Positions 24,868 to 32,047 of a stretch of 32,133 bases of DNA are shown here, piece after piece. Source of the stretch: Collinsella sp. GTDB taxonomy: Bacteria > Actinomycetota > Coriobacteriia > Coriobacteriales > Coriobacteriaceae. A program made the position numbers and the translations under genes. The DNA lies in the NCBI GenBank assembly GCA_019414515.1, contig DXLX01000045.1, positions 1-32,133 of the forward strand, written 5' to 3'. How positions within the stretch are numbered: position 1 is the first letter of the stretch; each line of letters starts with the position of its first letter. Below the pieces are notes generated by a model, which worked only from the letters and a program-made list of their open reading frames with translations, was not told the DNA's origin and searched no databases.

Positions 24868-25893
24868 ATGCGAGAACCCGTGTCCAGTCCGTTTACCAGC
24901 TTTTTAGCCCAGCACTTTGACCAGATTAACGACTATCTGGCCACGTTCTTTGACGGACAGGCGACTTCCGCCGATATCGAGCGTTACCTGTATACCCCGC
25001 TCTCGGCATTTACGGCAAACGCTGGCAAGCGCCACCGCCCGCTCATCTGCATGCTCGCCGCAACCGCAGTGGGCGGTAGCTTTGAGAGCGCCCGCAGCGC
25101 CGCGGCGGCCATCGAGCACTTTCAGTCGGGCGCACTCATCCACGACGACATCGCCGACAACGGACAGATTCGTCGCGGCAAGCCCTGCATGCACCTTACC
25201 GAGGGTACCGGTCTTGCCATCAACTGCGGTGACCTGGCGCTCACCATGGTCACCAAGACGGTTCTCGACGACCCCACGCTCAACGCAGACGTGAAGCTTC
25301 GCGTGCTCCACGAGCTTACCGAGATGATCGTTCGTACCATCGAGGGCCAAGCGCTCGACCTGGGCTGGGTCCGTGACAAGCGCTTTGATATCTCGGTTGA
25401 TGACTACCTGGACATGGCCACGCACAAGACCGCGTATTACAGCGGAGCCACGCCACTTGCCGCCGGAGCCATTATCGGTGGCGGCAGCAAAGAGCAGGTC
25501 GAGGCGCTACGCGCCTTTGGCCTGCACACTGGCCTTGCCTTTCAAATTCAGGACGACCTGCTCAACTTGGTCGGCACCAAAGAAGCCGCTAACAAGGACT
25601 TCCGCACCGACATCACCGAGGGCAAGCGCACGCTCGTCGCTGTGCATGCCCTGTCGGATGAGCGCCATCACGACGAGGTCGAGGCCATTCTTTCCTCGGG
25701 CACCGAGGACCCCGCGCAGCTCGCGCGTGCCGTGGAGATCTTCCAGCAGACCGGCTCCATAGAATATGCTCACGCCTACGCGCTGGACCTGACCGCAAAA
25801 GCCAAGGCTGCCATCGAGGACGTTGAACTTGACCCGCACGCACGCGAGCTGTTCCTCTCCATGGCAGATTTCTTTGTGGAGCGTCTCAACTAG
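24868..25893 (+). CDS. Polyprenyl/isoprenoid diphosphate synthase
   Basis: A 341 aa trans-prenyltransferase that condenses isopentenyl diphosphate onto allylic diphosphates to make menaquinone side chains or carrier lipids. The substrate-binding GKRHRP is at residues 53-58, the first Asp-rich motif DDIAD at 93-97, RRGKP at 102-106, KTAYYS in the middle, and the second Asp-rich region QIQDDLLNL near residue 229. The second motif ends in Asn instead of Asp. Product chain length cannot be read reliably. The ATG at 24868 has no ribosome site and a GTG at 24880 (VSSPF) is an alternative; a weak -10-like CATAAT at 24839-24844 would give a very short leader. It may also be cotranscribed with the PTS gene 115 bp upstream. 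Confidence 0.9.
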   Translation: MREPVSSPFTSFLAQHFDQINDYLATFFDGQATSADIERYLYTPLSAFTANAGKRHRPLICMLAATAVGGSFESARSAAAAIEHFQSGALIHDDIADNGQIRRGKPCMHLTEGTGLAINCGDLALTMVTKTVLDDPTLNADVKLRVLHELTEMIVRTIEGQALDLGWVRDKRFDISVDDYLDMATHKTAYYSGATPLAAGAIIGGGSKEQVEALRAFGLHTGLAFQIQDDLLNLVGTKEAANKDFRTDITEGKRTLVAVHALSDERHHDEVEAILSSGTEDPAQLARAVEIFQQTGSIEYAHAYALDLTAKAKAAIEDVELDPHARELFLSMADFFVERLN

Positions 25894-26001
25894 CGGGGGT
25901 CACAAAACCTGTGGGCAGCGCGTTTGGGTACAAGTTGCTACACTGTTGAGTGCATGTTTATGCATTGTCTCGCGTTGTCTATCCGACACGCGCTCAAAAT
26001 A

Positions 26002-26014
26002 GTACGAATCGTAC
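26002..26014 (+). promoter_or_regulatory. Short palindrome upstream of the peptidoglycan-binding protein
   Basis: GTACGA-A-TCGTAC is a perfect 6 bp inverted repeat 18 bp before the ATG, just downstream of a possible promoter (TTGTCT, 17 bp, AATAGT). It may be an operator over the transcription start. Confidence 0.3.
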
Positions 26015-26032
26015 GCCGAAAGGGGTTCGTTC

Positions 26033-26938
26033 ATGGAACCTATTACCACGGGCATGCGGGGAGCAGCCGTCGAGGATGTTCAGTCCCGCCTTCTGCAGCT
26101 CGGTTACACCATCGATGCCGACGAGGTCGCCGACAAGCGCTTTGGCACCACCACCGAGCAGGCTGTTGGCACGTTTAGGCTCGATAGCGGCCTTGCGGCC
26201 GGTTATGCTGTCGATATCCCCTGCTGGAGCGCCCTTGTAGACGCTTCATACAAGTTGGGCGACCGCACGCTCTACCTTCGCATGCCCAATTTTCACGGCG
26301 CCGACGTCAAGGCCCTGCAGCGCGCTCTCAACGTTTTGGGCTTTGCCTGTGGCGAAGACGACGGCTACTTTGGTCCGCATACCGAGGCCGCCCTGCAGCA
26401 GTTCCAGGAAAATGTCGGCCTGTTTGCCGACGGCATGGCCTTCCAGGACACCTACGCCTACATCAACCGCCTGCACCATGTGTGGGAGGGCAAGCCCTCG
26501 GTCACCGAGGCCGAATCGCGCATCGGTTTTGCTCGCGCCGCCAACGTGCTCGAGCGCTTCCAGATTGCCGTCATCGGCGAGGACCCCATTGCGCGCAGCG
26601 TAGCATCGCGCATGTGGAACATCGCCACGGCGACGACCGACAGCAGCGGCATGATGCTTTGCGATTCCGAGGTTCCGACCGACGTTGACCTGGTGCTCGA
26701 GATCGCAAGCGACGAGTTGCCTGCAGACGCCGCCCCGCGCGCCACGATCGCCCTCGCCGAGTGCCACAACCTGGCCCAACGCATCCGTACCGCCAATGTT
26801 GCCGCACAGCAAAAGCCGGCACGAATTCGCATCGAGCTCACCGGCATGACGCGTTACAACGGCACCTTTACCGCAAGCGACGCGCAGACCCTCGCCGTCC
26901 GCCTTCTCGATGGCGTTTGCGATGCCCTCGCAGATTAG
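26033..26938 (+). CDS. Two-repeat peptidoglycan-binding-domain protein without a signal peptide
   Basis: A 301 aa protein. Residues about 5-70 (MRGAAVEDVQSRLLQLGY, GTTTEQAVGTFR) and 80-150 (GADVKALQRALNVLGFACGE, DGYFGPHTEAALQQFQ) are two PG_binding_1 repeats. Residues about 165-301 are an alpha/beta region (IAVIGEDPIARSVASRMW, DLVLEIASDE, RIRIELTG, DAQTLAVRLLDGVCDAL). There is no signal peptide or membrane helix at the N-terminus. The order of two peptidoglycan-binding repeats plus a domain recalls actinobacterial CwlM, a cytoplasmic regulator of peptidoglycan synthesis, but the C-terminal part shows no zinc-ligand set of an Amidase_3 enzyme. The ATG at 26033 follows GAAAGGGG at 7 nt. Role unknown. 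Confidence 0.8.
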   Translation: MEPITTGMRGAAVEDVQSRLLQLGYTIDADEVADKRFGTTTEQAVGTFRLDSGLAAGYAVDIPCWSALVDASYKLGDRTLYLRMPNFHGADVKALQRALNVLGFACGEDDGYFGPHTEAALQQFQENVGLFADGMAFQDTYAYINRLHHVWEGKPSVTEAESRIGFARAANVLERFQIAVIGEDPIARSVASRMWNIATATTDSSGMMLCDSEVPTDVDLVLEIASDELPADAAPRATIALAECHNLAQRIRTANVAAQQKPARIRIELTGMTRYNGTFTASDAQTLAVRLLDGVCDALAD

Positions 26939-26976
26939 GTAAACTAGACGAGTTGCTTTTGAGCAACACCAGACAT

Positions 26977-27051
26977 TGGGACGTAGTTCAACGGTAGAAC
27001 TCCGGTTTTTGGTGCCGGCTGTTGGGGGTTCGAATCCCTCCGTCCCAGCCA
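26977..27051 (+). tRNA. tRNA-Gln (anticodon UUG)
   Basis: A complete cloverleaf: acceptor TGGGACG pairs with CGTCCCA (27041-27047), the D arm contains TAGTTCAACGGTAGA, anticodon stem CCGGT/GCCGG encloses loop TTTTGGT with anticodon TTG at 27009-27011, and the T arm is GGGGGTTCGAATCCCTC. CCA is encoded at 27049-27051. A terminator follows within 10 bp. Confidence 0.97.
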
Positions 27052-27058
27052 AAGAAAC

Positions 27059-27097
27059 AAGCCTCTCGAACGCATAGCCGATCGGGAGGCTTTTCTT
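27059..27097 (+). terminator. Terminator of tRNA-Gln
   Basis: AAGCCTCTCG (27059-27068) pairs with CGGGAGGCTT (27083-27092), one mismatched position, followed by TTCTT. Confidence 0.82.
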
Positions 27098-27106
27098 GTG
27101 AGCAAG

Positions 27107-27123
27107 CGGAGGGATTCGAACCC
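27107..27123 (-). repeat. Inverted copy of the tRNA-Gln T-arm
   Basis: CGGAGGGATTCGAACCC at 27107-27123 is the exact reverse complement of 27026-27042 in tRNA-Gln. No other tRNA arms are found on the minus strand around it, so it is a fragment and not a second tRNA. It may be a tRNA remnant or an attachment-site relic. The rest of 27124-27245 holds no visible gene. Confidence 0.7.
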
Positions 27124-27245
27124 GCAAGGAATCTACCTATATAAGACAGACGCCCCAGGCCCATAAGGACCAAGAGCGCCTTTCATCTAGAAAATATCAG
27201 CCCAGTTCCGAAAAGCGAGCCGCATGCGACAACCAAGTAGCCGCA

Positions 27246-27382
27246 GGCCCCGGGAGAGTGGGGACACCGGCTTAGGTTTATCGCGAGTTCCGCACGAACA
27301 GGAGGCCACTTAATGTGGCCTCCGTCGTGAGCAGGACTGTAGAGCAGGAAACCTAAGCCGGTGTCCCCGCTCTCCCGGGGCC
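27246..27382 (+). repeat. Family B structured element, copy 2
   Basis: Inverted arms of 34 bp (27246-27279 and 27349-27382) have one non-Watson-Crick position, T27259 opposite G27369, which remains a U-G pair in plus-strand RNA. The 69 bp core (27280-27348) matches copy 1, with the inner stem changed to GGAGGCCAC/GTGGCCTCC by compensating substitutions. The element ends 8 bp before the stop codon of the minus-strand Toprim gene, in the same relative position as copy 1. Confidence 0.88.
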
Positions 27383-27390
27383 GGCGGAAT

Positions 27391-29574
27391 TTAGTTGTTA
27401 AGCATGCGGTCGAAGCTTCCCGAGTCGCCATCCCGATAGTCGGCGGTCATCAGAATCTCCTGCGGAATGCGCCCGCCCTCGCGCAGCACGTTGCGGAACT
27501 GCACGCGCGTGACCATGGGCAGATCCTTGATCGTCGCTGCCAAGTTCTGCGGCACACCCTGGTTGGCAGCCGCGGGCTCGCACTCGCCGCCGGCCTTCAC
27601 GCGACGCTTATGCTCGGCGAGCATAGCGCGATACATGCCGGCATGCAGGCGAATCTCAACCACATTGGCATTGCGAGTCTGCTCGACGATGCGCGCGCCC
27701 TCGCGATCGATATCGCCCACGTAGTAGACGTAGTTAAAGCGATAGCCAATCTCGGCCAGATAATCATCCAGGGCATGCGAGACGCTCGCCTTGCATCCGC
27801 CGCCAAAAATCACGCCGCCCACCTTGATGCCAAAGAGCTTGGCGTGCTTGCGGCCACGCAGCAGCTTGACGATCTCGTCGTAGGTGTCCAGGTTCTCGAC
27901 CATAATGAACGGCTTGTCGGCTCCCAGCGTAAAGAAGCCCGTAAAGTGCACGGGGCGATTGGGGGCGACCTTGATCGCCTGCATACTGATGCCCTTTTCG
28001 GTCATACGCCTGATCAAGCGCTCACCGTGCTTGCCGTCAAAAGCCTTCTCGTCGTTAAAGATCTGGTAGGCACGCTGGCGGCGCGAGGCAACCGGCGTAT
28101 CGGCACCTCGGTTCTGCTCGATCCAAGCCTGGATGATTGCGATTTCCTCGGCAATCTTGCGGTTGGACATCTCGTTGTGCTGAGTACGCTGCGGAGCCTT
28201 TTTGCCGTCCTTGCCCTCGACCTTTACGATCTGCGTCTGCTGCTCCTTGATCTTAGAGAGCGCCGTGGGCGTAGGGACAACCTTGAGCAGCTGCCTGCCT
28301 AAAACGCGGGCAAGGGCAAACGCCGAGACCTCGCCGTGAACGGCCGACTTGGGCTGCTGGGCAGCAGTATCTGCTGCGGCAGACTCCGGCTTCCCCTGAG
28401 ACTTGCGCTTAGAATCGCCTTGGGAATTGCGCTCGCGCTTCGGCATAGACGCCTGCTTCTGCGGACGATTGGACTTGCTCTCCTTCGCAGGCTGGCGCTT
28501 AGGCTGCCCCGAAGAAACCTCGGCCTTCGCATCCTCGTCCTGCGGCGCGGTCCTCTCGGCTGCAGTCTCGGCATGGGAACTGCGGCCCCCACGATGGCGA
28601 CGGCGGCGAGGCTTGCTCGAAGTACCCTCCCCCGTCTGTTCAACCGCAGGTTGCTGGCCCTGGGTCTCCGTATCGGACGCAGTCTGCTCATCAACAGGCT
28701 TCTGTTCACGAACTTCCGACTCGGCAGGCTTCACGGCCTTCTCGGCCCGCACCTCCGGAACCTGATTAACCTTCTCCTGGCGCTTTACGGGGTACGCGCG
28801 ACCTGCAAAGCCGCGACCGGGACGACACGAACTCGGAGCCCTCTTGGCAGACTCCTCAACATCGTCTGCAACCTCGGAAGACTCTTCAACCTCATGCGCG
28901 ACATCCTGCTGCGCAGCCTTAAAGTGGGCACCACGGCGACGCTGGAGCTCCTGGGCCTCCACGGGCTTTTGCTCCTTCGCGGGCCTCTGCGACTCGGCAG
29001 CAACCTCGTTCTCAACAGCCTCGGCATCCGTCTCACCCTTTTGAGCAACGGCACGACGGAAGCGCTCCTGCTGGGCGCGGCGCTGCGCATCGCGCTTGCC
29101 ACCCCCGCCAAAACCGCCGCGTCCTGCCTTGGCCGTAAAGGCACGCACGACGTTCTCATCGAGCAACTCATCGGTATCGACATGCTCACGCGGAGCAGCT
29201 TCTTCCACAGCAGGCACGTCAGCGGAATCCTCGACGACAAAATCTTCGACGGACTCGGCAGGCTGCTCCTGGGCATCGCGGATCTCGACATTGATGGTAT
29301 AGAACGCCGGGCGCCCGTTAATGCCGCTGCCCTCGATCTTGGTCACGATATTTGCCGCGATAAGCTCATCGCGCATCGCCTTGGTGTCGCATTCCTTATC
29401 GACGGAGCGGAAAATCTGCGCCAGCGCGCTCGACTTAATCTTGAGCGCCTTGCGGCAGAGCAGGTCGTAGGCAACCAGCTTGGCGCGCTCGGCAGAAAGC
29501 GATGTCTGGCTGCTCAGACGCTCAGCCAGAGCATCGACATTGTTTTGATTATCGGAATATACCGTCTTGGCCAC
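27391..29574 (-). CDS. Toprim-domain protein with a long charged disordered linker
   Basis: A 727 aa protein in three parts. Residues 1-100 are a compact helical region (ERAKLVAYDLLCRKALKIKS, MRDELIAANIVTKIEG) resembling a winged helix. Residues about 105-420 are low-complexity and charged, with Glu/Ala tracts and Arg/Gly clusters (GRGGFGGGGKR, KPRRRRHRGGR). Residues about 440-727 are folded and contain a Toprim-like metal site: FIMVENLDTY with Glu 560, IFGGGCKAS, and YYVGDIDREGARI with Asp 621 and Asp 623. The E...DxD layout resembles the DUF2220 domain of Wadjet JetD, but no JetA/B/C partner is present. The GTG at 29574 has AAAGGGG 4 nt upstream; an ATG at 29598 is an alternative. It is probably a nucleic-acid enzyme; its function is unknown. 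Confidence 0.82.
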   Translation of the reverse strand: MAKTVYSDNQNNVDALAERLSSQTSLSAERAKLVAYDLLCRKALKIKSSALAQIFRSVDKECDTKAMRDELIAANIVTKIEGSGINGRPAFYTINVEIRDAQEQPAESVEDFVVEDSADVPAVEEAAPREHVDTDELLDENVVRAFTAKAGRGGFGGGGKRDAQRRAQQERFRRAVAQKGETDAEAVENEVAAESQRPAKEQKPVEAQELQRRRGAHFKAAQQDVAHEVEESSEVADDVEESAKRAPSSCRPGRGFAGRAYPVKRQEKVNQVPEVRAEKAVKPAESEVREQKPVDEQTASDTETQGQQPAVEQTGEGTSSKPRRRRHRGGRSSHAETAAERTAPQDEDAKAEVSSGQPKRQPAKESKSNRPQKQASMPKRERNSQGDSKRKSQGKPESAAADTAAQQPKSAVHGEVSAFALARVLGRQLLKVVPTPTALSKIKEQQTQIVKVEGKDGKKAPQRTQHNEMSNRKIAEEIAIIQAWIEQNRGADTPVASRRQRAYQIFNDEKAFDGKHGERLIRRMTEKGISMQAIKVAPNRPVHFTGFFTLGADKPFIMVENLDTYDEIVKLLRGRKHAKLFGIKVGGVIFGGGCKASVSHALDDYLAEIGYRFNYVYYVGDIDREGARIVEQTRNANVVEIRLHAGMYRAMLAEHKRRVKAGGECEPAAANQGVPQNLAATIKDLPMVTRVQFRNVLREGGRIPQEILMTADYRDGDSGSFDRMLNN

Positions 29575-29676
29575 GGGGCCCCTTTCATATGCACACATAT
29601 ACGTCCATATGGTACAACGCACGAGCCTATCCACGCAAAACATCTGCGAGAACGCCCTTGCACCACCTGTTCTCAC

Positions 29677-29718
29677 AAGAAAAAAGACCGGGTCCGCTTG
29701 ATTGCGGACCCGGTCTTT
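29677..29718 (-). terminator. cstA terminator
   Basis: A perfect 15 bp stem (29683-29697 with 29704-29718) and 6 nt loop, followed on the minus strand by TTTTTTC. It lies about 40 bp beyond the cstA stop. Confidence 0.93.
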
Positions 29719-29757
29719 CCGAGTCAAATAGATGGGAGATTCAACCCGTCCGACCGA

Positions 29758-31647
29758 CTAGGCCTTGGCGGCCTCGGCGTCGGCAGGAGCTTCAGCGGCA
29801 GCGGCGCGACCGTACTCGGCCTTGCCCATCTCGGACCACTCGGGCTCCTCATCAGGCATGGAGCCGGCCTCCTTGCCGAAGAACTCCTTGAGGCAGTTGA
29901 CGGCAACGATGAGGCCCAGGACCATCAGCAGGACGGCGAAGACGAGCTGCAGACCCTTGGTGGCGGCGACGGAAACGGCAGCCGTGGTGGCGGTAGCCGG
30001 GATGGTGCCGAAGAAGCCGTAGGCCTGGACGGCGGTCATGCAGCCCATGGCGCTCTGGACCAGCGAGGTGAAGGTGCAACAGAGCAGGAAGACAACGGGC
30101 ACGTAGAGCATCCAACCCTTGCGGCCGGTGCACTTGCAGAACACGGCGAGGGTGATCATGGTCATACCGCCGAGCAGCTGGTTAGAAGCACCAAAGAGCG
30201 GCCAGATGTTGGCATAGCCGCCAAAGGCGAGGGCGAGGCCAGGAAGCAGGGTAACGACCGTGGCGAACCAGGGGTTACCGAGGACCTTCATGTAGCCGGC
30301 CTTGGACTCGATGGCCAGGGCGTCGTTGGTCTGGGCAAAGAACTCGGAGAACGAGGTGCGAGCGATGCGGGCGACGGCATCGAGCGAGGTCAGGGCCAGA
30401 GCGGAAACGTTCATGGTCATGAAGACGGTTGCGAGCGTGCCGTCAACGCCGAAGGCCTGCATACCGCGGGAGATGCCAGCTGCGAAGATCTGGAACGGGG
30501 TGGAAGCGACGCCGGCGTTAAGGGCGCCGGTACCGGCGGTGTTCATGTCGGAGAACATGATGCCGGCGACGATGATGGCAAGGATGCCGACGAAGGACTC
30601 GACGATCATGGCGCCGTAACCGACCTTGACGGCGTCCTGCTCCTTCTCGACCTGCTTGGAGGAGGTACCAGAAGAAACGAGGCTGTGGAAACCGGAGAGA
30701 GCACCGCAGGCAACGGAGACAAACAGGACCGGGAACATCATGCCCGAGGCATTGCTAAAGCCGGTGAAGACCGGAGCGGTGATGGTGGCCTGGCCGTTAG
30801 CGCCCAGGACGACGATACCGAGGACAGCGCAGACGATCATGACGATCATCATGATGGAAGTGAGGTAGTCGCGAGGGGTCTTGAGCATCTGGATGGGCAT
30901 GGCACCGGCAAAGACCAGGTAGACCATGACGACGGCGAACCACTGGAACTTGTCCAGGTAGACCGGGAACTGCATGCCGACGGCGAACATGAGGACCATG
31001 AGTACCACGCCGGTGACGAACTCGGCAGCGCCGGTGAGGTTGAACTTCTTCTGGGCCCAACCAAAGGCCATGGCGACGAAGGTGAACAGGATGGAGATGG
31101 TGCCAGCGCAGCCAGCGGCATAGGACTTGGTGAAGTCGATGGCACCGGTAGCAGCACCAGAAGCGTCAACGGCCGGGGTGAACATGAACGTCTTGCAGAC
31201 CATGTCGGTGAAAGCGGCGATGACGATGATGCAGAACAGCCAGCAGAACAGCAGGAACAGGCGACGGCCGGTCTTGCCGATGTACTTCTCGATGAGCTGG
31301 GCCAGGGACTTGCCGTTGTTCTTCATCGAGGCGTACAGGGCGCCAAAGTCGTGGACGGCGCCAAAGAAGATGCCGCCGACGAGGACCCAGAGCACGACGG
31401 GAAGCCAGCCGAAGGCCATAGCGACGATCGTACCCGTAACAGGGCCGGCACCGCAGATCGAGCTGAACTGGTGCGAGAACGCGGTGAAGGCGGAGACGGG
31501 CGAGAAGCTGTTGCCGTCCTTCATGCGCTTGGCCGGCGTGAGGGCCTCTTTGTCAATGCCCCACTTGTTGGCCAGCCATCGGCCATAGCCCAGATAGCCG
31601 CAGGCGAGCACCGCCGCGGCCACAACCATGAGCAAAACTCCGTTCAT
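29758..31647 (-). CDS. cstA: Carbon starvation protein A family transporter
   Basis: A 629 aa inner-membrane transporter with about 15-16 hydrophobic helices. CstA family signatures are present: AFSHQFSSICGAGPVTGTIV near the N-terminus, FFGAVHDFGALYAS, and SGFHSLVSSGTSSKQVEKEQ in the middle; a charged Ala/Glu-rich cytoplasmic tail ends the protein. Characterised relatives carry peptides or pyruvate and are induced by nutrient limitation. The ATG at 31647 has AGGAGG at 7 nt. Its mRNA has a predicted 235 nt leader with a small Ile/Val-rich reading frame, several hairpins and an intrinsic terminator directly before the ribosome site, so expression is probably set by attenuation. The gene is followed by its own terminator. 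Confidence 0.95.
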   Translation of the reverse strand: MNGVLLMVVAAAVLACGYLGYGRWLANKWGIDKEALTPAKRMKDGNSFSPVSAFTAFSHQFSSICGAGPVTGTIVAMAFGWLPVVLWVLVGGIFFGAVHDFGALYASMKNNGKSLAQLIEKYIGKTGRRLFLLFCWLFCIIVIAAFTDMVCKTFMFTPAVDASGAATGAIDFTKSYAAGCAGTISILFTFVAMAFGWAQKKFNLTGAAEFVTGVVLMVLMFAVGMQFPVYLDKFQWFAVVMVYLVFAGAMPIQMLKTPRDYLTSIMMIVMIVCAVLGIVVLGANGQATITAPVFTGFSNASGMMFPVLFVSVACGALSGFHSLVSSGTSSKQVEKEQDAVKVGYGAMIVESFVGILAIIVAGIMFSDMNTAGTGALNAGVASTPFQIFAAGISRGMQAFGVDGTLATVFMTMNVSALALTSLDAVARIARTSFSEFFAQTNDALAIESKAGYMKVLGNPWFATVVTLLPGLALAFGGYANIWPLFGASNQLLGGMTMITLAVFCKCTGRKGWMLYVPVVFLLCCTFTSLVQSAMGCMTAVQAYGFFGTIPATATTAAVSVAATKGLQLVFAVLLMVLGLIVAVNCLKEFFGKEAGSMPDEEPEWSEMGKAEYGRAAAAEAPADAEAAKA

Positions 31648-31682
31648 TACATTTCCTCCTCTAAAAAGAACTACTCAGACAT

Positions 31683-31721
31683 AAAAAATGAGGGCCGTCG
31701 GTTGCGCTCGACGGCCCTCAT
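31683..31721 (-). terminator. Intrinsic terminator inside the cstA leader (attenuator)
   Basis: A perfect 13 bp stem (31688-31700 with 31709-31721) with loop GTTGCGCT is followed on the minus strand by TTTTTTATG. It lies 36 bp upstream of the cstA start and downstream of the only promoter seen, so it can only act on the cstA leader RNA. Confidence 0.88.
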
Positions 31722-31732
31722 CTTCATCAGCC

Positions 31733-31870
31733 GCCCGTTATCGTACGGGCTAGCTGTATGTGCTAACCCGCATCAGATAATTACTACGCTGATAATGTTT
31801 AGCTGATGCGTGAACATGTCTGAGAAATCCTCTTCAATCATGATGTGAACGATCCGTGCGTGTTCACATC
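31733..31870 (-). promoter_or_regulatory. Structured cstA mRNA leader
   Basis: Three inverted repeats precede the terminator: GATGTGAAC/GTTCACATC (31842-31850 with 31862-31870), CGCATCAG/CTGATGCG (31769-31776 with 31803-31810) and GCCCGT/ACGGGC (31733-31738 with 31745-31750). An alternative pairing CGGGTTAGC with GCTAGCCCG (minus strand, about 31762-31770 with 31746-31754) would exclude the third stem. The second stem flanks the last codons of a small ORF. This is the layout of an attenuator; no antiterminator against the terminator's 5' arm was obvious by eye. Confidence 0.6.
31773..31841 (-). CDS. Putative leader peptide of cstA, rich in Leu/Ile/Val at its end
   Basis: A 22-codon ORF, ATG at 31841 to TGA at 31773-31775. 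The last nine residues are LNIISVVII, seven of them branched-chain, followed directly by the stop. Known ilv/leu operon leader peptides have just such terminal runs of control codons before an attenuator. The ORF lies in the cstA leader; the hairpin CGCATCAG/CTGATGCG encloses the control codons and the stop. The ribosome site is weak (GGA 11 nt upstream, in the loop of a hairpin that ends next to the ATG), so translation is not certain. Chance occurrence of the run is possible but its position argues against that. Confidence 0.5.
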   Translation of the reverse strand: MIEEDFSDMFTHQLNIISVVII

Positions 31871-31888
31871 CCCCAGTGGTTGAAAAGG

Positions 31889-31917
31889 AGTATGAAACTT
31901 TAGTTACCTAAAGTCAA
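31889..31917 (-). promoter_or_regulatory. cstA promoter with a palindromic operator in the spacer
   Basis: Minus-strand -35 TTGACT (31912-31917), 17 bp spacer, -10 CATACT (31889-31894). The palindrome ACTTTAG-TTAC-CTAAAGT (31897-31914) fills the spacer and overlaps the -35 box. The expected start near 31882 gives a leader of about 235 nt. Between here and 32050 nothing else is seen beyond AT-rich sequence and a GC-rich stretch. Confidence 0.65.
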
Positions 31918-32047
31918 CGCAAATATGTAATGAATTTTCAACTTTTTTGAATTTCTCGGTATAAAACGCCACTGACCTCGGACTTTACCCCACGACAGTT
32001 TTTGCTTGAGAGATGCTCCTCGGGGGCGGGGCGGGCGCCTGCCGCCA

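Noticed and set aside
27101..27190. Second tRNA on the minus strand
   Set aside because: Only a T-arm-like segment is present; no matching acceptor, D or anticodon arms can be drawn.
27391..29574. Wadjet (JetABCD) defence system
   Set aside because: Only a JetD-like Toprim domain is seen; no SMC-like or other Jet genes flank it and the N-terminal layout differs.
28336..31806. 1156-codon plus-strand open frame opposite the Toprim and cstA genes
   Set aside because: It runs across two genes, a terminator and a leader on the other strand, with low-complexity composition; no start signal is present.
31842..31870. CRP-type site (TGTGA...TCACA) upstream of cstA
   Set aside because: The half sites are 16 bp apart instead of 6, and the element lies downstream of the promoter in the transcribed leader, so an RNA hairpin is the better reading.
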